A DNA stretch of 64,000 nt from Taeniopygia guttata. Taxonomy: Eukaryota > Chordata > Aves > Passeriformes > Estrildidae. The stretch spans positions 5,282,501 to 5,346,500 of the forward strand of contig NC_133050.1 of the NCBI RefSeq assembly GCF_048771995.1, read 5' to 3'. This document shows positions 1 to 13,000 of this stretch, piece by piece. A program made the translations under genes and the position numbers. The notes below the pieces were generated by a model. It did not search any database. It was not told where the DNA came from and saw only the letters and a list, made by a program, of their open reading frames with translations. The first letter of the stretch is position 1; each line of letters starts with the position of its first letter.

Positions 1-230
1 TTGGGGGGTTCACAGACCACCTCACCTGGGTGCACAGGACGGCTCAGCTGGGACTTGCCTTCTCCACAGGGCCAGCTCCATCCCAGTGCTCCCAGCACCA
101 TCCCTGGCTCCCCAGAGATCCGCCTGGAGCCGCAGAATGACAACGCCACGTGGCTGGTCCTCGTCTGCCAAGGGTGACAGAAGGAACGTGGGGGCTGCCC
201 CGTGGCAGAGGGCTGGTCACAGGCACTCAC

Positions 231-3072
231 CGTCGAAGCGAGCCAGCTGGCTGGTGTCCCCCAGCTCCGCGGTGACGGGGATGGCCTGACGCACTTTCAT
301 GTTGGTCTCTCTGCAGGCAGGAAGGCACACGTGGGTAAGAGACAGCCTGGCAGGGAGAGCCTTTGCAGGTGCTGCCCAGCTGCTCCTGCCCTGCCTGCAG
401 CCCGCTCTCACTCCCACCTCTTGCCTTCCATGGCCCCATAAGGTGAGCAGGGACACCTACCCATCCAGCTCGGCAGTCTCTATGTAGCATAACCCATGGG
501 GCTCACTGCTGGAGAGGAGGAGGAGGTCAGCCTGCTGGGAGAGACTTGTGAAGGGTTGTGCCAACACTGGGGCTCCCTCATGCCTTCCCCAGGGAAGCTC
601 CTGGCCCTTGGATGTCCTTGGAACTCCCTGGATCTGCAAAGGCTGTCCCTAACCCCATGTGTGCTTTGCACCCGAGCCTAGCCACCATCACTCCAACTGC
701 CCAGATCCTCAGAGTTCAAAATATGGCTCCACTACAGCCCCAACTCTCCAACCTAAACACAAGTTCCAGGTTGGAAGTCCATAATGTCCCCACCCTGGGC
801 AGCGATGGAAGAGCACAAAAGCAAAGTGGGAGTGGCACCACACTCTTCCATGGTCCCTGTGTGACAACCACCCTGCTGGAACCATACTTGTCTCAGGGCT
901 GCACTCACCGCCACAAACTGGTTGTTCTCCAACTTGATGATGTCTCCAACACGGACATTCATCCACTGCTCCTGCTGAAGGCTGTGGAGGGGACAGCAAA
1001 AGTCAGGCAGGAGCCTCGCCCTGCCCACTGCCACGTCCCGCAGGGTCCCTGACTCCCTCTCCACTGCTCTGTGCCCATGACACTCACACTCCACCGATCA
1101 GGACCTGAGACTGCCGGTTGTTCACCTGGTTGTCGCTTTTATGGCGGAACTGGGACAGGGGGAAGAGACAGCAGTGTCAGCCTCCTGGGGATGGGGTCCT
1201 GCGCTACCCCACCACCTCAAGTGCCACGGCCCTGGACACTGCGCCCCTGCACAGCATCCCAAGCCCCTGCTCAGTGGGCAGAGGGGCACAAGGGGAACCA
1301 CTCACATAGTCATCGGTGGCATCTTTGACAGCTGTGATGGTTAAGACAAGGACCAAAGGCACGATGGTGGTAAACCAGGAGAGTGAAGAGATCTGAGGAA
1401 TCAGCTGAGGACAGGGAACAGGAAATTACACAGGAACCAGCCAGCCCCAGGCCCATGCTGCCCCTGCTCAAGGGTGCCAAATCTCCCCACTTCCAAAGTA
1501 TGGCACTACTTGGAGCACTCCTTTATGTCCAGGCAGGAAAGGACTGCACTCACCTGCAGGATGAGGAGGAAGAGGAAATAGGTGTTGGCCACTTCCTGGA
1601 ACTGCTCGAAGAGGTTGACAGGCAGGAAGGTGACAATGTTGTACTTGGAGGTCTTGATGCAGTTGCTCTAGGGACAGATGGAGTAAGAAGGGGGTTCACA
1701 GGCTGCCAAGGCCCCATAACCCCCCCAAGATGAGATCACTCTGGAGGGCAGGGGCTGTGGCTCACCATGTTCTTTTGGGGGTCAGGCTCCTGCTCCTGTG
1801 CTACCTCTGGCAGCTTCCTTGGGAAGCCAATTCCTCAGGCTCAGTCACCAGCTGGTACCCTGGGACCAGCCTCCTCCAGCAGCAGCACCTGGCCCCCACA
1901 AGGGTGACCCCAACCCAGACCCCCTTCTCCCCTCTCTGCAGCCAGCTCTGGAGCAGCCAAGGAAAACTTCCAATGTCGGGGGAGGTCAAGGTGAGCACTG
2001 CCCTCTCTTGGCACCTTCAGAAGCTGCCTGTGATCCACATCGGGATGTGGGACCAGGCTGGGATGTGGGCAGAGCCGGAGGGTTCTGGGCCTTGGCCAAG
2101 GATGGGCGGGCTGAATCCTCCACAAGGAGTGCACTGTGCCCGGCCGGCCCCACAGCTATATTGGCATTAATGTCATCAGCACCATTTTTTCAGGGACAAA
2201 AACATATTTTGTAGTCATAACACCTCCCCCCACCCCTCCACCGAGGTGTGGGTGGTTCAGACGCCAGCCCCACCGAGGGATTCAGTCCCCCCTCACTCAC
2301 TGCGTACTGGAACTTCTCGTTGTACTCCCGTGCGTTGGCTCGCACTCGACGCTCTTCCTCTACAACACAGCACCCTGTCACCCCCATGCGCCCCGACACC
2401 CCTGAAGCTGCAGCCAGACAGCCCCAAGAGCCTGAACCCTGGCACCCCAATCTCCTCTCCGTCCTGAGAGCCAAGCTAGGCCCAGAATCCCAGAAGGCAG
2501 GGAACAAGGAGTCTCTCCAGCAGTGTCATGTGGTCCTGTGCTCCCCCATGCCAGGACCTGTACCCTTGCACACCCAGAACCCCAACCTTGCTTAACTGTA
2601 CCTCCACTCCCAAATTCTGCATGCTCAGCTTCCCCCAAGCCTGCACTGCGAGACCCCCAGCTCTACTTACCTGTACTCCCAGAGCCCCAGTTTCTGCATC
2701 TCCCTGCTCCCGCAGCTCGGCATCCCGAGGCCACCAGACCCTTCCAGCCCCGCACGCCCAGAGGACACCTCCGCTCCCTCAGCCCTGCTCTATGCATCCC
2801 CGGATCCCCAGTGCAGCACCCCCAACCCTCTCGGGTTAGCTTAGCTGCAGCCCTGACCCCCATCTCTGCACCCCGGCCCCGTTTCTGCTGCCCCGCCGAG
2901 GTCGCGGACCTCTCGGACATCCCCCGGGGCACGGCCCCGGCCCGGCCCTCCCGCCCCACCGCCTTACTGAGGCACCGGGGCCCGCCGGGACCACCGGGGC
3001 TTCCCCCGGGCCTCCGCCGGGCCCGCCGCGGCGCCGCTTACCCGGGGCTGGGCGGGCCGCGCACCGCTCCAT
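231..3072 (-). CDS. ATP8B2: ATP8B2 phospholipid flippase, N-terminal part (gene continues past left edge)
   Basis: P4-ATPase that moves phospholipids from the outer to the inner leaflet; family members work with a CDC50/TMEM30 subunit (family knowledge). Coding exons: 3042-3072, 2301-2359, 1554-1667, 1306-1404, 1088-1149, 909-981, 461-531, 231-310. All have GT-AG borders and compatible phases and give 196 codons. The start [15 protein letters not shown] matches the human length (MAVCAKKRPP-EEERR) and fixes the ATG at 3072. Exon 3 holds the [14 protein letters not shown] segment and first membrane helix, and exon 4 the second helix ([13 protein letters not shown]). The actuator-domain DGET loop (residues 169-172), needed for dephosphorylation, spans the exon 7/8 junction. 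The Asp-phosphorylation domain and remaining helices lie outside the window. ATP8B2 is preferred over ATP8B1/B4 from the N-terminus and the AQP10/HAX1 neighbourhood. Confidence 0.95.
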
Positions 3073-3512
3073 GTCCCGCGGCCCCGCAGCCCATGGGGAG
3101 CGGGCGGGCGGCCGGGCCGGGCCGGGGCCGCTGCCGCTGCCGCCGCCTCAGCTCCCCATGGCCGCGGCGGCGGCGCTCGGCGGCGGAAGTGGGGGGGGCG
3201 CGGGAGCGGCGGGGAGCGGCGGGGAGCGGGGCCGGGAGCGGCGAAGCGCGGCCGGGAGCGGGGCCGGGAGCGGCGGGGAGCGGCGGGGAGCGGGGCCGGG
3301 AGCGGCGGAGCGGGGCCGGGAGCGGCGGAGCCGTGTGAGGCCGGGGGACAGACAGCCCCAGTCCCTCTGCCGGGGACGTCCCCAGGTCCCAGTGGGGCAC
3401 CCCCACACCGGCCACTCGTGTCCCCCCGCCGGGGTGCCCCTGCAGCCAGCCCAGGCTGCCCTTCCACCACACCCCGGCACCCCCACGTCCATAGACAAGA
3501 CACTCCGTGCCC
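3073..3512. promoter_or_regulatory. ATP8B2: CpG-island promoter and 5'UTR of ATP8B2
   Basis: This 440-bp interval separates the ATP8B2 start (minus strand) from the AQP10 stop. It is extremely GC- and CpG-rich, has no TATA box and no further coding exon, and must hold the ATP8B2 transcription start as well as the AQP10 3'UTR end. A G-rich tandem repeat occupies its middle. Confidence 0.6.
3196..3335. repeat. GC-rich tandem repeat beside the ATP8B2 start
   Basis: Imperfect tandem array built from GGAGCGGGGCCGGGAGCGGC-like units, roughly 7 to 20 bp long, over about 140 bp. It sits 125-265 bp upstream of the ATP8B2 ATG. The G-runs make quadruplex formation plausible (inference). The plus-strand open frames across it are a by-product of the stop-free repeat. 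Confidence 0.75.
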
Positions 3513-5452
3513 TCAGGACTCTTTTAATGGTGTGACAGTGACTGTGGGGGAGACTGTGCTGTTGGTGTGTGGTGTTGGGGGGTGCCCGGCAGGCACTGTC
3601 TCCCCAGTGTCCTTTTCCTTGGGTGACATCCCAATGTCTGTGTCGATGGCGGTGTTGACTAGAACGATGGAGCCCTGCTCTGCCACGTCTTCGCTGTCCT
3701 CATCCGGGTAGTGGAAAGCCACGAAGAGCTGGTACAGGTACGTGCCCACGGCGGCCCCCAGCAGCGGTGCTACCAGTGGCACCCACCACCACCCATTGCC
3801 CCTGCTGAGGACGAGACAGGGTAGGCTGGGGATCGTCCCTGCCATCCCCACCTTGCCCCCTTCCCTCTACTCACCTGAAGACCTCTGGGCCCCAACCTGC
3901 CAGGTAGGTGAAGAGCCGGGGCCCGATGTCACGGGCAGGGTTCAGGGGGCAGCCACAGTTGGCCCCCATGGAGCACTCAATGGAGAGCACTAAGAGAGCC
4001 ACAACCACTGGTTCCAGGCCCTTGGGGACAGGCTTGTTGCGGGCGTCCATGATGCCCATGACAGCAATTATCAGCACCCCTGTGCCGATCACCTGCGAGG
4101 ACAACACAGCAGCTCAGCACCGTGGGGACTGAGGGGGCTGGGGGAGCTGGCAGGAGCACCCACCTGGTCCAAGAAGCCATTGGCAATGGACACAAAGTCA
4201 GCTGGGTAAGTGGCGAAGATGGAGGCAGTTTCTTGGGGGCCAGTGACAGTAAGGGTCCCATTGCTATGGTGCCAGATGGCATCTGGGGGCAGAGGCAGAG
4301 CATTTACATAAGCCTGGCCACCCCAGCGTCACCGTGGGGTTCCCTTGTCCGATGCTGCTCCCCCATACCATAGTAGAGGATGTAAACAGCTCCAGCAGAT
4401 ATGAAAGATCCCAAGGTCTGCACAAGCACAAAGATGGGAAATTTCCACCAGGGAAACTGCTCTGTCAGGCACATGGCTAAGGAGAACGCCGGGTTCATGT
4501 GGGCCCCTGCAATGGAGTAAGGAGAAGGGCTGGGAGTGGAGGGTCCTGGGGGACTCACAGCCAGGAGATAGCAAGAGTTGAGACCCTTTCCTCTGTCTCA
4601 CCAGAGATTCCCCCTGCCGTGTAGATGCCTGCCATGACGCCCAGGGCGCCGCCCAGGTAGCTGGTGATGAGGTTCCCCTTCGTCTCAAAGAAGGCAATCT
4701 TCTGTGCAGCACTGCTCAGGGTGATTGTCTGGAGAAGAGGGATGTAGCCCCACCTCAGCCCTGGTGGCCCGGTGCTGAGACTCTCCTACCACAGATACTG
4801 CAGGGCAGAAGGCGAGGGCTGTGCTGGTGCTGCCCCTCTGGTTTTGCTCCCCAATACTTGGACACCAGACAGGGATTGGCAGGAAGGTGGTTACTGCCCT
4901 CACTTGTGGTTTTGATGGCAAAGTAACCAAATTATAAACAATTAAATAAACTGCTTTCTGTGGGGAGGAGTTGGGGAAGAGGTGCCACAACATAGCCCCA
5001 GGGACACCATTTGCCATCGTGGGATGTAGCCCAAATGCTAAGAACAGCACCAGAGCCCCTTTGCCTGCTCTGAGGCAGGAGGTATGGAGGCACACACTGC
5101 CCAGCACCACACCCTAATTGCACCGGAGCCATGGCACAGGGTGGACCATGCTGTGGGAACAGGGTCCAAACAGGAGGACAGGCAGTGCCGAGTTGCACAT
5201 TTGAGTGTGGCACAGCCCCGAACGCTTCCAACCCCAAGGGGCAAGCAGAGAGCCCTGGGACCCCTGGCACTGCCACCACCACACCGTCAGCCCTGTCCCA
5301 CCCACACGACACCCCCCCAGCCCCAACCCACTGCGTGCCCTGCTTACCATCATCACAAAGGTGGACAGCACCTCGCCCAGGCATTCCCGCACCAGCTGGT
5401 TCCGGACGCGGAGCAGACTCTGGGCCCTCGTCAGGAAAGAAGTGGTGCCCAT
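3513..5452 (-). CDS. AQP10: AQP10 aquaglyceroporin
   Basis: Channel for water and glycerol in epithelial membranes (family knowledge). Exons: 5348-5452, 4602-4728, 4369-4506, 4164-4282, 3875-4092, 3513-3804, total 999 nt and 332 residues. First pore motif NPA at residues 82-84 (GAHMNPAFS) and second NPA at 214-216 followed by R217-D218; the Asp after the selectivity Arg marks a glyceroporin. The loop C exon has an N-glycosylation sequon NGT (131-133). [19 protein letters not shown] matches human AQP10 ([12 protein letters not shown]) better than AQP3/7/9. The start MGTTSFLTR is chosen because the TATA-like box lies 77 nt upstream; an in-frame ATG at 5518 would fall at or before the likely transcription start. 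The C-terminus is about 30 residues longer than human, acidic then Thr/Pro-rich. Confidence 0.94.
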
Positions 5453-5528
5453 AGTACCAAGCGGGCAGGGGCAGCAGTGGCAGCAGCGGCAGCGACGAGA
5501 GTGCTGTAGATGTCTCATTCGCAGCAGG

Positions 5529-5535
5529 TTTTATG
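5529..5535 (-). promoter_or_regulatory. AQP10: TATA-like box of AQP10
   Basis: The minus strand reads CATAAAA, 77 nt upstream of the AQP10 ATG, which places initiation near 5500. A TATA promoter fits a tissue-restricted gene, unlike the CpG-island promoters of its neighbours. Confidence 0.5.
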
Positions 5536-6049
5536 AGCCCCACAGCCAGGTGGGTGATTATGTGCAGACTTTAAACCAATCATGGCCGCACCACGGGAGC
5601 CGCCTGGCAGGGACCAGAGTCCTGTGTGCGGCCGGGGACACCCTGTGACAGTGCTGCACCCCACAAGGGCAAGGCCGGGTAGGAACACCCTGATCCCCAA
5701 GTGGCTGTGGGGAGCCAGGACCTCACTCAGGTGAGCAGGCACAGGTATTTCCTGGCCAGAAACCCCCTTTATTCCTGCCACATCCCTGCCTGAGCCACAG
5801 CTGCAGTCAACACTAATAAAGAGGTCCTGGAAAGGTCTCCAGGCTGGGCCAGGCCCTCAAAAGTGCCCAGGGGAGTCATTAGCACAGCATCAGGCAGGGA
5901 AATGGGAGAGGGAGGTAAGAAGGGAGCAGTGCAGGCACAGGAACCCAGCAATCATCTGCACCCCTGAGGCAGTCCCCCAGTCATCCTGGTGGGCAGGGGG
6001 AATCTGCCTCCAAACGCATGAGATGCCAGTCTGAAGGAGCATGGAAAGT
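5536..6049. other. Intergenic, AQP10 upstream / HAX1 downstream
   Basis: No exon, repeat family or RNA gene recognised. It contains isolated AATAAA-like hexamers on both strands (near 5767 and 5814) without an associated gene. Confidence 0.5.
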
Positions 6050-6070
6050 CACCGTTTAGCATAAATAGAC

Positions 6071-6076
6071 TTTATT
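6071..6076 (-). terminator. HAX1: Poly(A) signal of HAX1
   Basis: AATAAA on the minus strand, 240 bp past the HAX1 stop. Cleavage is expected near 6050. Confidence 0.7.
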
Positions 6077-6315
6077 GCTCTGTACACACATACACTTGAC
6101 CCCCACAGGGCTCCTGTGGCTCTGCAGCGCTGCAGAAGGTGGACAGCCTCCAGCCCAGGCACCACTTCCCAGCAAGATCTGACCCATCTACAACAAAAAC
6201 CGGTGGTGAGAAGAGGCTGCTGCCCACTGCCTGCTCTGACAGACCTTGCAAGCCCAGGGTCCCCCCAGCCCACACCTCTCACACACACGGGCGGCTCAGT
6301 CAGGCCTGGACACAG

Positions 6316-7852
<1,537 letters not shown>

Positions 7853-8394
7853 CCCGCTCCGGGTCCCTGAGGGCCCCTCCGGGCCCCGCTGCCCCGTCCC
7901 GCCGCCGCCGCCAAGCGCCGCGGCCGTAAAGCGCCGCCGGGTGTCGCGCGGCGCTGCGGCAGCGCGGCCGTGCCGTGAGGGGGGCCGGAGCCCGGAGCGC
8001 GCCCGGTACCGAGTTACCGGGAGTGAGGGCCCCGAGCCCGCCCGGTGCCCCACGGGCCCGTTCACACGAGCTACCGGGAGTGAGGGCCCCGAGGCCCGGA
8101 GCCCCGCGGCCCCGTGCGCTCCCGCCGCCGTTCTCCGCGCCCATCGGGCCCAGCCCGGCCCGCACAGCACCCGAGGGCTCCGGCGGCGCCCCCGGCCCTT
8201 ACCTGGAGCTCGGGCACTGCTCGCAGCGCTCTCGCTGCCCTCCCCGGTGCCTGTGGGAGTCCAGAGCATCCCTCTGGCTGCCCCGGGACCCTGGCGGGGG
8301 TCAGGAACCCCCCTGGACAGAGCCCCCAGAGACACTGGCTGTGATCTCTGTCCATGGAAAAGTTTTCAATCTTACAGGATGAATTACAAGCTCT
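7853..8394. promoter_or_regulatory. HAX1: CpG-island promoter region of HAX1
   Basis: CpG-rich without a TATA box up to about 8200, upstream of the HAX1 ATG. A block of about 22 bp (TACCGGGAGTGAGGGCCCCG core) occurs twice, near 8016 and 8073. No coding exon recognised in the remainder. Confidence 0.5.
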
Positions 8395-8820
8395 GAGTGT
8401 TTGATATACGTAATAATTAAGTGTGGCGCGGTGCAAAAGTAAAATTTTAGGATTCTAGATAAGGGGTTCAAAGGGAACAAGATAGAGGAAATTTGGTATG
8501 CCTTTTCTTCTTCTTCATGTCTTCCATGTTTCACTGTGGTGCTGGCATTTTTCTATTGGTTTAGGCTGGGGTCACACTGTTCAACGTAGGCAATAGATAT
8601 TGGCACGTTATTGTAAATCCAGCACAGGTAGTTTGTGGTATTTAATGTTTGTAACATCCCACTGAGGGCAGAGCCCCACACGCTGCCCTGCAGGACAGAG
8701 CTGCGGCAGGGCAGCAGAACATGTTAGAGATAAACAGAATAAACAACCTTGAAACCAGCACAGACAAATTACCACTTCTTCTTTGGCAGTGGGGCTGAAG
8801 GACAGAGGCTTTCTACAATC
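8395..8820 (+). mobile_element. Possible solo LTR of an endogenous retrovirus (fossil)
   Basis: An AT-rich block of about 420 bp drops abruptly into GC-rich sequence between HAX1 and UBAP2L. It has LTR-like order: an AT-rich start, then a GC-richer part ending in an AATAAA at 8738-8743, followed by a short tail. No internal viral genes flank it and I could not define target-site duplications. Borders are approximate and family assignment is uncertain. Confidence 0.4.
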
Positions 8821-9205
8821 TCGGAATCATTTAAATACCACAGATTTCGTTATGTGCCTACGCTCCCAGGCTGCCCCATGACCTGTAGCGAGGAGGGGCT
8901 GGGGAGAGCATCCCCCTACCCCCAAAGGGAGCACCAGCAGCACCAGAGCAGTGGGGACAGCAGGCAGAGCTCAGCAGGACGCAGTGTGGTCAGAGGGTGA
9001 GGGTCTCAGAGAAGGGAGGGCATTATCCCTGTGCTAGCATCCTGCTGCCCAGTGCTGCAGCTGGGAAAAGGAAAAACCCACAAAACGAGGGGACAAAAAC
9101 ACCAGCAAGAAGCTGGGGAGGGGTGGGGGAAGCACTGCCCCCACCGCCCAGGGCCACCCACCCCCTGCACCAAAAATAGGGAACGAGGCTGAGAAGGTGG
9201 AAAAA
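8821..9205. other. Intergenic, downstream of UBAP2L
   Basis: No exon, RNA gene or named repeat recognised between the LTR-like block and the expected UBAP2L cleavage site. Confidence 0.4.
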
Positions 9206-9227
9206 ATACACACATCACTTTGTGATC

Positions 9228-9233
9228 TTTATT
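9228..9233 (-). terminator. UBAP2L: Candidate poly(A) signal of UBAP2L
   Basis: AATAAA on the minus strand, about 845 bp beyond the UBAP2L stop at 10077. It is the first canonical hexamer I see downstream and would end a 3'UTR of about 870 nt. Confidence 0.6.
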
Positions 9234-9309
9234 CTCTTCAGTAAATCCCCGCTTGGGGCTGCAGCTGAAGGGACCAGGTAGAACTGAAAAATACAAGATC
9301 TGGACTGCA

Positions 9310-9415
9310 TAGAAAAAAAACCAACCAAACAAAAAAAAAACCCCAAAAAACCAAACCAAACCCCACAAAACAGAAAAAAAAAGGGAAAAAAAAAAAAAAG
9401 AAAAAATCCCCAACC
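9310..9415. repeat. A/C-rich low-complexity tract in UBAP2L 3'UTR
   Basis: About 105 bp composed almost only of A-runs and CC/CCCC pairs on the plus strand, so U/G-rich in UBAP2L mRNA. A second A-rich run lies at 9838-9875. Both could bind U-rich RNA-binding proteins (inference). Confidence 0.75.
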
Positions 9416-10076
9416 CAAAAGCAGAAGATACTTACAGCGTGCAAGCAGGGCAGGACCTGCACTCTGGGCCCATGAGGATGGAGGGACGCAGATGGAGAAC
9501 GTAAAATACCAGGGGGGACCCCTCGGCGGGGTGGGGGAGAAATGAGAGAACTAGAGGACAGCATGGGGTTTTTGTTTTTATATACAAGACACATTTATCC
9601 ATTAAATTTAGAACACGGTACAAAAAAAACACTTCAACTAATTAATCTTACAATGCTGCTCATATCAATTACTGGTCTTAATCCTAATAATAAGGGGGTT
9701 TGCTGTAGGCGACTCGCAGCTTCCACTCCTTTGGATCTGAGAGATTCTGGGGCAGCTGGATGGGAGAGGGGATAGAAAGGAGTAAAAACCAAAAAAGGCC
9801 CCTACGGCAAACGGTTCATATCTGAATGCGGAGAGAGAAAAAAAAAAAAAAAAGGAAAAAAAAAAAGAAAAAATACAAATTCTATATTACATACAACAGG
9901 AAAGTGGCTGAAGACAGACAACGCAGAGGTGCCTGCAGCCTGCCCTGCGGGGCCCTGCTGGGGCTGGGGGCCCGGGCGCTCCCCGCCGCAGGGCTCTCTC
10001 CTCCCTGGGATCCTTCCTCATCATCAGGGGCACTGGGATTCTCTTCCGGAAGCAAGTGGTGGCGAGGGGCCCGGCC

Positions 10077-13000
10077 TCAGTTGGCGCCCCAGCTGTAGCT
10101 GTTGTAGGCGGACTTGTTGGCCTGGGATTTCTGGGGGATGGAGCTGCCTTGGCTGCGCTGCCCGGAGCCGCTCTGCGGGAAAGGGCAGAAGGAGAAGCGG
10201 GTGGTGAGTGCAGGGGAAGCACCCCATGGCTACTCTGGGGGTCACACTGCCATGCCTGGGCCCCACAGACAGCCCTGGCCAGGTGCTCTGGGCTGCGGCT
10301 CCTCGGCAGCCGCCGCTCTACCTCAGCCCAGCTTGGCTCCCTGGCGCTGGGGCAGCCTCCAGCACCTCGCAGCTGTGCCCCAGCACCCGCCCTCGGCTCC
10401 ACACCTTGCTCCAGGCCTGCAGCACACAGGGCTGTGGGCAGCAGGGAGAGAGGAGACGGGGAAGGGTCGGTGTGGGTTGTGTCTGCGCGCAGATGTGTGT
10501 GTGCACGTACTGACTGAGGGCCTCTCCTCGCCTTGCAGGGCCATGGGGGAGAAGGAAGGGGCTATGTGATCCTGGGGAGCCTTAGGGGCAGGGGCAGAGC
10601 CCACGGCAAGTGCAATGCATTTTCAGAGAGTTCATTACCTGATCCTCCTGCTGGCGTTGGCAGCACAGTATCATCTGCAAATATGGAAGCTGTTGCAGTA
10701 CCAGGATATGTAAAATAAAGGGACAAACTATGACAATAGAAATCCACGGTTAGACCTGAAAGCTCCTGCAGGGTCGTGGCTATGGCGAGGAACCCCTTTG
10801 GTGCTGGCCTGCGGAGCTGCCCCTCTGAGGATGGGGGAGGTTGGGGTGCCCCAGATGTGTCTGCATGAGGGGGCACTACCTGGCCCTGTCTGCTGCAGCC
10901 TGGCAGCAGGAGGGTTGTGCTGAGTACCCACCCTGGCAGAGCACACCCTAGGCCTTCCTCCTCACCTCATCCTCTCACCGGCCCTGTGTGTATGTGCAGG
11001 TCTGAGCATGTGCCTGTCACTGCATGTGTCCGCCGCAGAGCATGAGGGAGGGAGGCAGGGAGGGAGAGAGGGACCAGGGATGTAAAGGGGGAGCAAGAGC
11101 CCTAGAAGATAGCCCAGCAAGGGGCTGAGGTGCCCGGGGCATTGCTTACCTGCCCATCCTGCTGCAGGTGGTGGTGGAGGATCTGCGAGTGAGGCTGCTG
11201 ATGCGGGGTCAGGATGTGCATGAAGGGGGTGGGAGGGTACGCCGCTGCTGTCGCAGGGTTGATGGGGCCACCGCTGCCCAGCGCCGAAGGCAGGTTGAAG
11301 GAGGCTGCTGGGGTTCCAGTGTGAAATCCCTGCTTCTCGAAGGATTGCTAAGAAGGAGATGCCAACGGCAGAATAAGGGCAGGGAGTCAGGCTGGCAGCG
11401 TGCCCCTCCCCATCTCTACGCATCACAGGCCCACAGTCGGCCTGCGGTACAGAGAACGGATAGAGTATCTTCCTATGGCTCTTTCTGGGCTTGGAATTGC
11501 TGTAAGCTGGGCAAGGTCAAGCATTTCCCTTAGCCCTGGCTATCTGAGCCAAGTGGAAGAGAGCTCATTGCGCAGAGAGGCTGTCTCAGAGCTTGGCTTC
11601 TCCTCCCCAGCGATGCAGGAAGCACAGAGACACTAACCTGAGTTTTGGAGTAGACAGAGCCCGAGATGTCTGGCACGCCTGTATTACTGGATGTCACGGA
11701 TACTCCTGGGGAGAAGGGAGAGGTGAGTGCTAGGCAGCAGCCAGTGGGTCAGCAGGAGCTGCCTGCTGCCAACACCAGCAGTACCTGCCTGCTGCTAACA
11801 CCAGCAGTACCTGGTGGAGAGCTCCAGCAGTCAGAAAAGATCTGCAGACAGACTGGCCTGGGCAGCGAGGCCCTGGCATGATCACATGCAAAGCCCCCAA
11901 TATAAGTTATTTTGCTCTGGACACACCCTGTTTCAAAATTCCTCCAGAAACCAGCTGAAGGGCTGGCTGCCACCCTTTGGAAACACATGGAAAACAGCAG
12001 GTGTGAGGAGAGCTGGGGAATGCAATGGACAGACAGGGAAACAAACCCACAGCATGTGGCACAGCAGTAAGAACGGCCCAAAAGCTCCTCCGGTGTAAAA
12101 CAGGCAATTGCATGTAAAGGCAACTCAGCTATAGATTGGGATGGCTGGTGCAGTGACTGACAGTGCAAGCCCCATGGGGTGTTGGCTGTCCATAAAAGAG
12201 GGTGGCCCAGAGGACACCTCATCCATCATTTAATGCCTGGAAAAAGTGCTGAAATGAAACCAGTTTAAAGGAGTCAGCACCAGGTGACCTGGTACAAAGC
12301 TGAAATACCTTCTCAAAGAGAAAATACTATCTTGAAGGGCTCTAATGCAGTGAAAAAAGTGACAAAAGGAATTTAAAGACTGGTAGAGGGAGCCAAATGC
12401 TGCCCTGTGTAAGTCAGCCAGACACCAACCAAGTACCAAGACAGGCAGCAGGTTCATGACCTTCCTGCATCTTTGAATCAAGGACACTTCCCTAGAAAGT
12501 GTCTGCCAAACACTGGTGGGAAACAAGTTCAAATCCAGAACAATTGCTGTTCTGTTAATCACCTATAGGCAGATAAAAAACCAACAAACCAACCCATTCA
12601 GCAGCTTAAGCTTCTGATGGCAATGCAAGGGCCTAGACAGCTGATTGTGGAGCACAGAGGAGGGCACTGAAGTGACCTGTAACCCCCAAACCTGCTGCAG
12701 ACCTGGATACAGAACAATCCTGGGCCTTTCTAAGGATAATTAAACTACTTGGGAACGGCACCTCTGGAATTTTTCTCTATTACTGCTGTAAGACAGCAGT
12801 ACCTATCACAGCCAGTAAGACTGGGAGCAAACCCTGCTGCTGTGGGAAGTGCTCTTCTTTGTGGGTCTCTTACCAGTGCTGTACCCATGAGAGCCATAGC
12901 CACTGGGCTGCTGGAAAGGGGTTGCTGATGCATTGACGCTGACATTCACACCATGCTGCTTGGAAGAGGTAGGAGCAACCTAGAGAACAGAGAGGAGCAG

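Noticed and set aside
86-180. Plus-strand stretch after CTCCACAG that reads PEIRLEPQNDNATW
   Set aside because: It looked exon-like but lies inside the ATP8B2 intron on the opposite strand, has no donor and matches no protein I recall.
2523-3338. 271-codon plus-strand frame upstream of and antisense to ATP8B2
   Set aside because: It shadows exon 1 of ATP8B2 and the GC repeat, with no splice or homology support.
5807-5820. AATAAA at 5814 on the plus strand
   Set aside because: No plus-strand gene precedes it, so it is probably a chance hexamer.
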